Source: an uncultured Clostridia bacterium (GTDB lineage Bacteria > Bacillota > Clostridia > TANB77 > CAG-508). From it: DNA of 57,984 nt. This document shows, piece after piece, positions 1 through 6,527 of this stretch. Every line of letters starts with the position of its first letter. Position 1 is the stretch's first letter. The notes beneath the pieces are model-generated. The model made no database searches. It was not told the DNA's origin and saw only the letters and a list, made by a program, of their open reading frames with translations. The position numbers and the translations under genes are program-made. The DNA lies in the NCBI GenBank assembly GCA_948530865.1, contig CAOTKV010000012.1:1-57984 (forward strand), in the 5' to 3' direction.

Positions 1-85
1 CTTTCAAAATTTACTAATTATACTTGAATTATAGCATTTGAAGGTTTTATTTACAATAGAAAAATTTATTTCCAATAAATTTTAA

Positions 86-114
86 TTGACATTTACGCAT
101 ATTTCACATATTAT
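86..114 (+). promoter_or_regulatory. sigma-A promoter of glmS
   Basis: TTGACA at 86-91 and TATTAT at 109-114 are separated by 17 bases. Transcription would start near 121, about 50 bases before the ribozyme cleavage site. Confidence 0.75.
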
Positions 115-167
115 AGAATAGAAATAGGTTAGTAAGTATAAATCAAGAAAGGAGTTAAAAAACAGAT

Positions 168-378
168 AGTTAGCGCCAGGACTACTTAGTAGTTGACGAG
201 GTCTAGAGTTATCGAAATATTCGGCGGATACTCTAGTGGTATGATTATTACCATATACTAAATCAAAAAATAGTAGCAATACTATAACAAATTTTAGTAA
301 TTAATCTTACTTACACCTAATTTAAAAACTGTGTACAGAGGTAGATTCCCTACCTTTAATTTTAATACCAGTTTTATA
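168..378 (+). ncRNA. glmS ribozyme (GlcN6P-sensing self-cleaving riboswitch)
   Basis: The 5' leader of glmS carries the conserved catalytic core of the glmS ribozyme: AGCGCCAGGACTA at 172-184, then GTTGACGAGG at 192-201, TTATCGAAATATTCGGCGGA at 209-228, and a 3' domain with an AGGTAG/CTACCT hairpin enclosed by an AAACTG/CAGTTT stem (about 324-375). Self-cleavage in known members falls immediately 5' of the G in GCGCC, here between 172 and 173. In the family, glucosamine-6-phosphate acts as the cofactor for cleavage, and the cleaved mRNA is degraded by RNase J, whose gene lies near 14-16 kb in this window. The position, directly upstream of glmS, fits. The exact 3' limit is approximate. Confidence 0.95.
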
Positions 379-395
379 AGAAAGGTGGTTTTTTT

Positions 396-2231
396 ATGTG
401 TGGAATAGTTGGTTATATTGGAAAAAAGGAAGCAAAACCAATATTATTAAATGGTCTTTTTAGACTAGAATATAGAGGTTACGATTCAGCTGGAATCGCA
501 ACTATTGAAAACAATGGATTAAAAGTTATAAAAAATAAAGGTCGTGTAAATGACTTAAATAATACAAAAGGAATTGATTTATTAAAAGGAACTTTAGGAA
601 TTGGCCATACTAGATGGGCTACTCATGGTAAACCTTCTAGTACTAATTCTCATCCTCATATGGATAATTCTGAAAATTTTGCAGTTGTTCATAATGGAAT
701 TATTGAAAATTATGCTGATTTAAAAGAGTTTTTAAAGTCTCATAAATATACATTTTTGTCTGAAACAGACACTGAAGTTATCCCTAATTTAATTCATTTT
801 TATTATGAATCTTCAAAAAAATCAGGAAATTTACGCTTTCTTGATGCAGTCGCAAATGCTTGCAAAATGCTTAAAGGAAGTTATGCTATAGAGGTTTTAT
901 CTTCTATGCACCCTGATAATATGATTGTTGTTAGAAAAGATAGCCCTTTAGTTATTGGAAAAGGTATTGAGGAAAATTATATAAGTTCAGATATTCCTGC
1001 AATTCTTTCATTTACAAAAGATTTTTATCTTTTAAATGATAATGAATTTGCTTTTATTTCAAGAGATTCAGTCGATTTTTATGATAGTGAATTAAATAAA
1101 ATAAATAAAGAATGTCAAAATATTACTTGGAATGCTGGCGCTGCTGAAAAAGATGGTTACCCTGATTTCATGTTAAAAGAAATTAACGAACAACCAAAAT
1201 CAATTAGAGAAACTATTGGATCTAGAATTTCAAAGGATTCAAAAACTCTTCTTCCAGATATTGATTTAGATAAAAAATATTTAAATTCAATTAATAAAAT
1301 TTTTATTGTAGCTTGTGGAACTGCCATGCATGCTGGTTACGCTACAAAGCCTATTTTCGAAGGATTATGCGAAATTCCTGTTGAAGTTGATGCAGCTTCA
1401 GAATTTAGATATAGAAATCCTTTAATTAATGAAAAAACACTTTGTATATTTGTAACTCAATCAGGTGAAACAGCTGATACAATAGCCGCATTAAAACTTG
1501 CAAAATCTAAAGGTGCAAAAACAATTGCAGTTTCTAATGTTATCGGTTCTTCTATCACTAGAGAAGCTGATTATACAGTATATACTCATGCAGGTCCTGA
1601 AATTGCTGTCGCTTCAACAAAAGCATATACTTCACAAATAGTTTTACTTGCAATTATTGCTATTTATTTTTCTGAGATATTAGAAAAAAATTCTGAAAAA
1701 GCTTTAGAATTAAAAAATGATATATTACTTCTTCCTTCAAAACTTGAAGAAGTTCTAAAAAATACAGAAAAAATACATGATTTCGCCAAAAAGATTTATA
1801 AAGAAAAAGACATATTTTATATAGGTAGAGGTATTGATTACTCTGTTGCACAAGAAGGTTCTTTAAAATTAAAAGAAATTTCGTATATTCACTCTGAGGC
1901 TTATCCTTCAGGAGAATTAAAACATGGTGCAATTGCATTAATTGAAAATGATGTAACTGTTATTTCTGTTTTAACTAATAGATTATTAGTAGAAAAATCT
2001 GTAAGTAATATATTAGAAGTTGTTACTAGGGGTGCCAAAACTTTTATTGTAACAAACCAAGAGTTAAATCATGATTTTGATGAAGTTATACAAATACCAA
2101 AAACAAATGCCCTTATCTCTCCTGTTCTTTCAGTTGTTCCTTTACAAATTCTTGCTTATTATATCTCTAAAGAAAAAGGATTGGATGTTGATAAGCCAAG
2201 AAATCTTGCAAAATCAGTAACAGTTGAATAG
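396..2231 (+). CDS. glmS: glutamine--fructose-6-phosphate aminotransferase (isomerizing)
   Basis: GlmS makes glucosamine-6-phosphate from fructose-6-phosphate and glutamine, the entry step to UDP-GlcNAc for peptidoglycan. The protein has 611 residues, the normal length. It begins MCGIVGYIG, so Cys2 becomes the N-terminal nucleophile of the glutaminase domain (about 1-230). Two SIS sugar-isomerase domains follow, with the signatures CGTAMHAGY and TQSGETADT in the first and a C-terminal DKPRNLAKSVTVE typical of the family. An AAGGTGG ribosome site lies 8 bases upstream of the ATG. The gene stands alone behind its ribozyme and ends at a hairpin shared with the convergent DUF2508 gene. Confidence 0.98.
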   Translation: MCGIVGYIGKKEAKPILLNGLFRLEYRGYDSAGIATIENNGLKVIKNKGRVNDLNNTKGIDLLKGTLGIGHTRWATHGKPSSTNSHPHMDNSENFAVVHNGIIENYADLKEFLKSHKYTFLSETDTEVIPNLIHFYYESSKKSGNLRFLDAVANACKMLKGSYAIEVLSSMHPDNMIVVRKDSPLVIGKGIEENYISSDIPAILSFTKDFYLLNDNEFAFISRDSVDFYDSELNKINKECQNITWNAGAAEKDGYPDFMLKEINEQPKSIRETIGSRISKDSKTLLPDIDLDKKYLNSINKIFIVACGTAMHAGYATKPIFEGLCEIPVEVDAASEFRYRNPLINEKTLCIFVTQSGETADTIAALKLAKSKGAKTIAVSNVIGSSITREADYTVYTHAGPEIAVASTKAYTSQIVLLAIIAIYFSEILEKNSEKALELKNDILLLPSKLEEVLKNTEKIHDFAKKIYKEKDIFYIGRGIDYSVAQEGSLKLKEISYIHSEAYPSGELKHGAIALIENDVTVISVLTNRLLVEKSVSNILEVVTRGAKTFIVTNQELNHDFDEVIQIPKTNALISPVLSVVPLQILAYYISKEKGLDVDKPRNLAKSVTVE

Positions 2232-2242
2232 AAAATAAATAT

Positions 2243-2275
2243 AAAAAATGCAATTCATAAGAATTGCATTTTTTA
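2243..2275. terminator. bidirectional intrinsic terminator
   Basis: A near-perfect hairpin (AATGCAATTC, loop ATAA, GAATTGCATT) is flanked by an A tract on the left and a T tract on the right, so it can terminate glmS and the convergent gene that ends at 2273. Confidence 0.85.
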
Positions 2276-2509
2276 TATTATTTTAATCTTCTTTTCTTTT
2301 GCTTGTTTTATTAAATAATCATATTTTGACTCTTCAGCTTTTATTTGGTAAGTAAAGTAATCTATTAAATCTCCATCAGCATATTGCAAGTTATTATACA
2401 TATTGTTTAATGTTTCTTTTACAATTTTTATATTTTTCAAAAGATCTCTATTTTTTTGAGAATCATCTAACTCTGAAATTTGAACTTCTTTTACAAATTC
2501 ACTATACAT
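2273..2509 (-). CDS. DUF2508 (YaaL-like) family protein
   Basis: A 78-residue acidic, helical protein of unknown function. The C-terminal half (TYQIKAEESKYDYLIKQAK) matches the characteristic QLKxAExKYxxLxxxA pattern of DUF2508/YaaL proteins of Bacillota, whose role is not established. I place the start at the ATG at 2509 because a GGAG lies 6 bases upstream of it. The upstream in-frame ATG at 2521 overlaps that ribosome site and has none of its own. It is the last gene of the minus-strand block and ends in the terminator shared with glmS. Confidence 0.7.
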   Translation of the reverse strand: MYSEFVKEVQISELDDSQKNRDLLKNIKIVKETLNNMYNNLQYADGDLIDYFTYQIKAEESKYDYLIKQAKEKKIKII

Positions 2510-2565
2510 AAATATCTCCATTCATAAATTTATTATCACTATATATTTATGTATTTTTTCTAAAA

Positions 2566-3153
2566 TTATTCATGATTTACAATTTTTTCAATCTCTTCCC
2601 AAACTTTTTCCTGATAAATTTTTCTTTCTGAAGAAAATGGTAATATTGTACTAAAAGAGATTCCTAAAATTTCTTTTATTTTTTCTACTTCTCCATCAAC
2701 TTTAGTTACAGCAATTTTATCAGCTTTATTTGTAAGAACCATAAATGGTAAATTACTTTTTAAAATATAATCATACATAAGAATATCATCAGATGTTGGT
2801 TTGTGTCTAATATCTAATAGTAATATTATTAAAGCAACATTATTCCCCTCTTCTAAATATTGTTCAATAAACCCACCTGAAATTATTTTTTCTTGCTTAG
2901 ACATTTTACTATACCCATATCCTGGTAAATCTACAAAATAAAATTTATCATCCATATTATAAAAATTAATTTGTCTTGTTTTTCCTGGAACATTACTTGT
3001 TCTAGCTAAATTTTTTCTATTGACCATAGTATTTACAAATGATGATTTACCTACATTAGATTTTCCTACTAAAACAATTTCTGGAAGATTTCCTTTTGGG
3101 TATTGTTTTTTACTTACTGCTGATATTTCAAATTTTGGATTATTTATTATCAT
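2566..3153 (-). CDS. ysxC: ribosome biogenesis GTP-binding protein YsxC/EngB
   Basis: A TrmE-Era-EngA-EngB family GTPase needed for assembly of the 50S ribosomal subunit. The 195-residue protein has the G1 loop GKSNVGKSSF (about 30-39), the G2-region sequence VPGKTRQINF, G3 DLPGYGYSK and G4 TNKADK, all in normal spacing. It lies 18 bases downstream of serS on the same strand and probably shares its T-box-controlled transcript, which would couple ribosome assembly to aminoacyl-tRNA supply. A GGAG precedes the ATG. Confidence 0.95.
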   Translation of the reverse strand: MIINNPKFEISAVSKKQYPKGNLPEIVLVGKSNVGKSSFVNTMVNRKNLARTSNVPGKTRQINFYNMDDKFYFVDLPGYGYSKMSKQEKIISGGFIEQYLEEGNNVALIILLLDIRHKPTSDDILMYDYILKSNLPFMVLTNKADKIAVTKVDGEVEKIKEILGISFSTILPFSSERKIYQEKVWEEIEKIVNHE

Positions 3154-3171
3154 TTTTATTTCTCCAATCTT

Positions 3172-4458
3172 TTATTTTTTTGGTAGCAATACTTTAGTTC
3201 CTCCCATATATGGCCATAAAACTTCTGGTACTTTTATGCTTCCATCTTCTTGATAATTATTTTCAAGAACTGCAATTAATCCTCTTGGACTAGCTACAAC
3301 TGTATTATTTAAAGTTGCAACTAAATAATTTCCTTTTTCTCCTTTTGCTCTAATTGACAATCTTCTTGATTGAGCATCTCCTAAAGTAGAACAACTTCCT
3401 ACTTCAAAATATTTTTGTTGACGTGGACTCCATGCTTCAACATCACAAGATTTTACTTTTAAATCTGCCAAATCGCCACTACAACATTCTAGTGTTCTTA
3501 CTGGAACATCTAAACTTCTAAAGAATTCTACTGTATAACTCCACATTTTGTTATACCAATCCATTTGATCTTCTGGTTTGCAAAGGACTATCATTTCTTG
3601 TTTTTCAAATTGATGAACTCTATATAATCCTCTTTCTTCTAAACCATGAGATCCCACTTCTTTTCTAAAACATGGAGAATATCCAGTTATAGCAATTGGT
3701 AACTCTTCTTCTTTTACTATTTGACCTTTAAATTTTCCAATCATTGAATGTTCACTTGTACCAATTAAATAAAGATCTTCGCCTTCAATTTTATACATCA
3801 TAGCTTCTAATTCTTCAAAACTCATAACACCATTTACAACATCACTTCTTATCATAAATGGTGGAATACAATAGGTAAACCCTTTATTTATCATGAAATC
3901 TCTAGCATATGCAATCATTGCTTCATGAAGTCTTGCAGCATCTCCTAATAAGTAATAAAATCCATTACCACTTGTTCTTCCTGCACTTTCTTTATCAAGT
4001 CCATTTAAAGATTCTATTATATCTGCATGATATGGTATTTCATAATTTGGAACAACTGGCTCTCCAAATTTTTCATTTTCCACATTTTCTGTATCATCTT
4101 TTCCTATTGGTACAGAAGCATCCATTATATTAGGAATTTTCATCATTTTTTCTTTGATTTCTTCTTTTAATTCTGTTTCTCTTCCTTCATTAGCAGTAAG
4201 TTTTTCATTAATTTCTTGAACTTCATTTTTCTTGCTTTCTGCTTCTTCTTTTTTTCCTTGTCCCATTAATGTTCCTATTTCTTTACTAATAGAATTTCTC
4301 TTCATACGAAGCTCATCACACATTAATGTTAATTCTCTACTTTCTTTATCAAGCTCTATAATTTCATCAACCAATACTAATTTGTGGTCTTGAAATTTCT
4401 TTTTAATATTTTCTTTTACCATTTCTGGATTTTCTCTTAATAATTTAATATCTATCAT
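3172..4458 (-). CDS. serS: serine--tRNA ligase, with archaeal/eukaryotic-like motifs
   Basis: Seryl-tRNA synthetase charges tRNA-Ser (class II). The 428-residue protein has the N-terminal coiled-coil arm (about 30-110), motif 2 as CFRKEVGSHG...GLYRVHQFEK, and motif 3 as GLIAVLENNYQEDGSIKVPE followed by LWPYMGG. The motif 2 form GSHG...VHQFEK, the YKIEGEDLYLIGTSEHS stretch and the TLNNT before motif 3 look more like archaeal or eukaryotic SerRS than the usual bacterial GSAGRDTRG type. This may be a transferred form. The upstream T-box and two DUF1653 genes make up the rest of the operon. Confidence 0.95.
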   Translation of the reverse strand: MIDIKLLRENPEMVKENIKKKFQDHKLVLVDEIIELDKESRELTLMCDELRMKRNSISKEIGTLMGQGKKEEAESKKNEVQEINEKLTANEGRETELKEEIKEKMMKIPNIMDASVPIGKDDTENVENEKFGEPVVPNYEIPYHADIIESLNGLDKESAGRTSGNGFYYLLGDAARLHEAMIAYARDFMINKGFTYCIPPFMIRSDVVNGVMSFEELEAMMYKIEGEDLYLIGTSEHSMIGKFKGQIVKEEELPIAITGYSPCFRKEVGSHGLEERGLYRVHQFEKQEMIVLCKPEDQMDWYNKMWSYTVEFFRSLDVPVRTLECCSGDLADLKVKSCDVEAWSPRQQKYFEVGSCSTLGDAQSRRLSIRAKGEKGNYLVATLNNTVVASPRGLIAVLENNYQEDGSIKVPEVLWPYMGGTKVLLPKK

Positions 4459-4476
4459 AATTTTTCTCCTTATCTA

Positions 4477-4710
4477 CTATTCTTCTATTAATTCAAATCT
4501 ATGTTTTTGCCCTGTTGTATTTCCAGTCTTTTGACTAACATCATCATCTTCTAAAAACATTGCTTCAGGTCTTGCCCACATATCACCTGTTCCTAAATGT
4601 GTATATACAACTAGTTTTTCTAAAGTTTCCGAATGTTTAGCAATTCCTATAACTTCTATAATATGACCTTTAAAATGTCTATACTTTCTTCCAACTTCAA
4701 CTTTATCCAT
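4477..4710 (-). CDS. DUF1653 domain-containing protein
   Basis: A 77-residue protein. It begins MDKVEVGRKYRHFKGHIIEV and continues with LEKLVVYTHL and WARPEAMF, the conserved pattern of DUF1653, a small beta-rich domain of unknown function. It is a paralogue of the next gene upstream and lies 18 bases before serS, inside the T-box-controlled transcript. The function is unknown. Two copies ahead of an aminoacyl-tRNA synthetase gene is notable. Confidence 0.85.
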   Translation of the reverse strand: MDKVEVGRKYRHFKGHIIEVIGIAKHSETLEKLVVYTHLGTGDMWARPEAMFLEDDDVSQKTGNTTGQKHRFELIEE

Positions 4711-4725
4711 AACTATCCCTCTTCT

Positions 4726-4992
4726 CTATTTATTATTTTTGGTATAATCTTTACTTAATTCTTCACATAATTCAAATCTGTGTTTTTGTCCAGTTATATT
4801 ATCTGGTCTTTCTGGAATCTCTTCTAAAAACATTTTTTCTCTTCTTACCCAGATTCCCGAATCATTTCTTTCATATAATGGTTTATAAACAACAATTCTT
4901 TCTTTTGTTTCTGAATCTAAAGCCACATTTTCAACAAAATAATAGTTTCCTTTAAAGTGTCTATACACTCTTCCGATTTCAACTTCGCTCAT
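4726..4992 (-). CDS. DUF1653 domain-containing protein (paralogue)
   Basis: An 88-residue DUF1653 protein, the first gene after the T-box. It shares EIGRVYRHFKGNYYFVE, RIVVYKPLY, WVRREKMFLEE and the ending NITGQKHRFEL with the downstream paralogue, whose ending is almost identical (NTTGQKHRFEL). Tandem duplication is the simplest explanation. An AGGT-type ribosome site precedes the ATG. The function is unknown. Confidence 0.85.
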   Translation of the reverse strand: MSEVEIGRVYRHFKGNYYFVENVALDSETKERIVVYKPLYERNDSGIWVRREKMFLEEIPERPDNITGQKHRFELCEELSKDYTKNNK

Positions 4993-5018
4993 AATTTTAC
5001 CTCCATAAACAATGTTTT

Positions 5019-5047
5019 TGAAATATAGGGACAGTCCCCAAATTTCA
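5019..5047. repeat. REP-like palindrome (GGGACAGTCCC core)
   Basis: TGAAAT...ATTTCA encloses GGGACAGTCCC, so the 29 bases fold as a nested hairpin. The outer part matches the terminal inverted repeat of the element at 13787-13959 (TGAAATAAAGGGAC...). GGGAC/GTCCC palindromes are common dispersed repeats in Clostridia. Confidence 0.6.
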
Positions 5048-5049
5048 CT

Positions 5050-5281
5050 TTAAAAAACAAAAATGCCCTTATACTATAACGTATAAGGGCGAATAATTCG
5101 CGGTACCACCTTTGTTTTTTCTTATTATATTGCTATAACCTGCAACAACTCGGTCTAGTTTTACTAGAAACATCTTAAGAGTAGATTTCATAAATACTTT
5201 TACTTATTCACACCAACCATAAGCTCTCTTTAAAAAGTTTATTTATTACTTAGTTCTTAATCAAACGTTTTACTTATTATG
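5050..5281 (-). ncRNA. T-box leader of the DUF1653-serS-ysxC operon
   Basis: On the minus strand the leader contains AGAGAGCT (about 5230-5223), the Stem I motif GGTTGGTG (5218-5211), a specifier region GAAATCTAC around 5189-5181, and the T-box AAAGGTGGTACCGCG (through 5099). It ends in a strong terminator with stem 5065-5090 (GCCCTTATAC) followed by a T-rich run. Uncharged tRNA binding would favour the antiterminator over the terminator. The specifier can be read as TCT (Ser, 5185-5183, followed by A), which agrees with serS, or as ATC (Ile), one base earlier; I cannot decide between them by eye. Confidence 0.93.
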
Positions 5282-5287
5282 TACATT

Positions 5288-5315
5288 ATTATATCATAAA
5301 ATAATAAAATGTAAA
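5288..5315 (-). promoter_or_regulatory. sigma-A promoter of the T-box/serS operon
   Basis: On the minus strand TTTACA (5315-5310), a 16-base spacer and TATAAT (5293-5288) place the start of transcription close to 5281, just ahead of Stem I of the T-box. Confidence 0.8.
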
Positions 5316-5339
5316 CCTTTTTATTATAAAATTTTTATT

Positions 5340-5365
5340 GCCCCTATAACTAAAGCTATAGAGGC
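5340..5365 (-). terminator. intrinsic terminator of the 5373-5645 gene
   Basis: GCCTCTATA pairs with TATAGGGGC across an 8-base loop, followed on the minus strand by an A/T-rich run. It sits immediately after the stop codon. Confidence 0.65.
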
Positions 5366-5372
5366 AACTTTT

Positions 5373-5645
5373 TTACTTCTTAAACCATGGTCGTTTAGTG
5401 ATTGTCACAACTGCGATATTTCCTTGGCTTTCTACATTCGTTTCAAGACGTTTATACTTTTTCCTTAGCTTATTTAGACGCCATTCAAGCATATCATTTT
5501 TAAAATACTCAAATAATTCGTCTGCCAATTTGGAATTGCATATTCTTGTCTTAGAGATTACCTTTAACCGGCAATAAGAGATCGAATATGAGCCGTTTTC
5601 ACGTTTTTCTACTTCTGCTTCTTTTACATAAATAGAACTTTTCAT
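5373..5645 (-). CDS. hypothetical protein, 90 aa
   Basis: An unrecognised basic 90-residue protein, rich in Lys and Arg toward the C-terminus (LRKKYKRLE, TITKRPWFKK), with no membrane segment. A good AGGAGAG ribosome site and a TATAAT at 5693-5688 precede it. Base composition is richer in G and C than in the flanking housekeeping genes. Its shape (N-terminal beta part, FEYFKN helix, C-terminal VVTITKRP strand) loosely resembles the 5997-6368 product (LFEKMKN, HVKISKRS). The two may be distant relatives, but this is weak. Confidence 0.6.
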   Translation of the reverse strand: MKSSIYVKEAEVEKRENGSYSISYCRLKVISKTRICNSKLADELFEYFKNDMLEWRLNKLRKKYKRLETNVESQGNIAVVTITKRPWFKK

Positions 5646-5700
5646 GTTATCTCTCCTTATACATTAGACCTATGCTACATGATATTGATTATAGCACAAA

Positions 5701-5730
5701 AGCTGGAAAAGTAAATACTTTTTTCCAGCT
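5701..5730 (-). terminator. intrinsic terminator of the DUF951 gene
   Basis: AGCTGGAAAA and TTTTCCAGCT form a 10-bp stem followed by TTTTGT on the minus strand, just after the stop codon of the 5737-5904 gene. It overlaps the likely promoter of the next gene downstream. Confidence 0.75.
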
Positions 5731-5736
5731 TCATAT

Positions 5737-5904
5737 TTATTTTTTTATTATTTTTAAAGCCTTTTCTCGTGATAACATAATTGTATGTTCACATTTACAA
5801 CATTTTAGTTTGAAATCTACACCAATTCTTGTTATTTCCCATTCCTTACTACCACATGGATGTGCTTTTTTTGTTTTTACTATATCTCCAATATTATATT
5901 CCAT
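5737..5904 (-). CDS. DUF951 family protein, 55 aa
   Basis: A small gene with a clear ribosome site (AGAGG, about 9 bases upstream of the ATG). The product begins MEYNIGDIVKTKKAHPCGS and continues with EWEITRIGVDFKLKC, then CKCEHTIMLSR. This is the DUF951 signature: GDIVxxKKxHPCGxxEW, D(F/I)xLKC and a second Cys cluster. The cysteines may bind a metal. The family is widespread in Bacillota and often lies near DNA-replication or translation genes; its role is unknown. It is followed by its own terminator. Confidence 0.85.
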   Translation of the reverse strand: MEYNIGDIVKTKKAHPCGSKEWEITRIGVDFKLKCCKCEHTIMLSREKALKIIKK

Positions 5905-5942
5905 AATATATACCTCTTTATTTTAATGCTATTTTGAAGCCA

Positions 5943-5961
5943 CCCACAACTGTATTGTGGG
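5943..5961 (-). terminator. hairpin after the 5997-6368 gene
   Basis: CCCACAA/TTGTGGG forms a compact hairpin shortly after the stop codon. The downstream T run is poor, so it may act as a transcript end or only as an RNA stabiliser. Confidence 0.4.
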
Positions 5962-5996
5962 CAACCTCATAAAACAGCTTATCCGAAAAGAAACAT

Positions 5997-6368
5997 CTAT
6001 CCTACATGTTCACTAATAAAGCTCTTTATTCCCTCTCGAATTTTTTTCCTCACGCTCCGCTTGCTAATTTTAACATGTGCAGTACGTGAATTGGAACGGC
6101 TAGTTATCCGAACATTAACATCATATTTGGTAGAATCAAGCTTATCTTCCAAAATATCATACAGGCGATAGTTCTTCATTTTTTCAAAAAGTATATGTAC
6201 AATTTCGCCCTCTTCTTTATTGTGCTCCTCAGCCAATAACTGAATAACATTTGCACTATCCTCAACTTTCAGCTGAAAACAGTTTTCTGTTTCATAAATC
6301 TCCCTAGGTGTTGAAACTACCTCATAAATGTTAGGTTTACCTTGTGGCAACAAATTAGTTTTTTTCAT
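5997..6368 (-). CDS. hypothetical protein, 123 aa
   Basis: An unrecognised soluble protein of 123 residues: an acidic middle (VEDSANVIQLLAEEHNKEEG) and a basic C-terminus (VRITSRSNSRTAHVKISKRS, then VRKKIREGIK). No signal peptide or membrane segment. AGAGGAGG precedes the ATG at good distance. A near-perfect sigma-A promoter lies upstream (6415-6443). Codon use is richer in G and C than in gltX next door, which suggests an acquired gene. It could be a distant relative of the 5373-5645 product. Confidence 0.6.
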   Translation of the reverse strand: MKKTNLLPQGKPNIYEVVSTPREIYETENCFQLKVEDSANVIQLLAEEHNKEEGEIVHILFEKMKNYRLYDILEDKLDSTKYDVNVRITSRSNSRTAHVKISKRSVRKKIREGIKSFISEHVG

Positions 6369-6414
6369 ACGTCATCCTCCTCTAACTTGTTGTTTTCAAT
6401 AAAGCTACATATAT

Positions 6415-6443
6415 ATTATATCATATTTTCCTAATTTTCTCAA
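6415..6443 (-). promoter_or_regulatory. sigma-A promoter of the 5997-6368 gene
   Basis: On the minus strand TTGAGA (6443-6438), 17 bases, TATAAT (6420-6415). Confidence 0.75.
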
Positions 6444-6449
6444 GAAAAC

Positions 6450-6491
6450 AAAAAGTGAAATTTTCTTGGACATTTATATGTTTCACTTTTT
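6450..6491. repeat. inverted repeat AAAAAGTGAAA/TTTCACTTTTT
   Basis: An 11-bp perfect inverted repeat with a 20-base loop between gltX and the upstream region of the 5997 gene. The AAAAAGTGAAATTT motif recurs in the terminator at 47032-47075 and, in part, beside the palindrome at 5019-5047. Confidence 0.6.
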
Positions 6492-6498
6492 CCAAAAA

Positions 6499-6525
6499 AA
6501 ATTTGAGGAATAACTCCTCAAATTT
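6499..6525 (-). terminator. intrinsic terminator of gltX
   Basis: AAATTTGAGGA pairs with TCCTCAAATTT immediately after the gltX stop codon and is followed on the minus strand by a T run. Confidence 0.85.
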
Positions 6526-6527
6526 TC

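Noticed and set aside
82..279. 65-residue minus-strand reading frame
   Set aside because: It is antisense to the glmS ribozyme and its promoter, has no ribosome site and its composition reflects the structured RNA.
5672..5926. 84-residue plus-strand reading frame
   Set aside because: It is opposite a genuine 55-residue DUF951 gene at 5737-5904 on the minus strand, which has a ribosome site and a family match.
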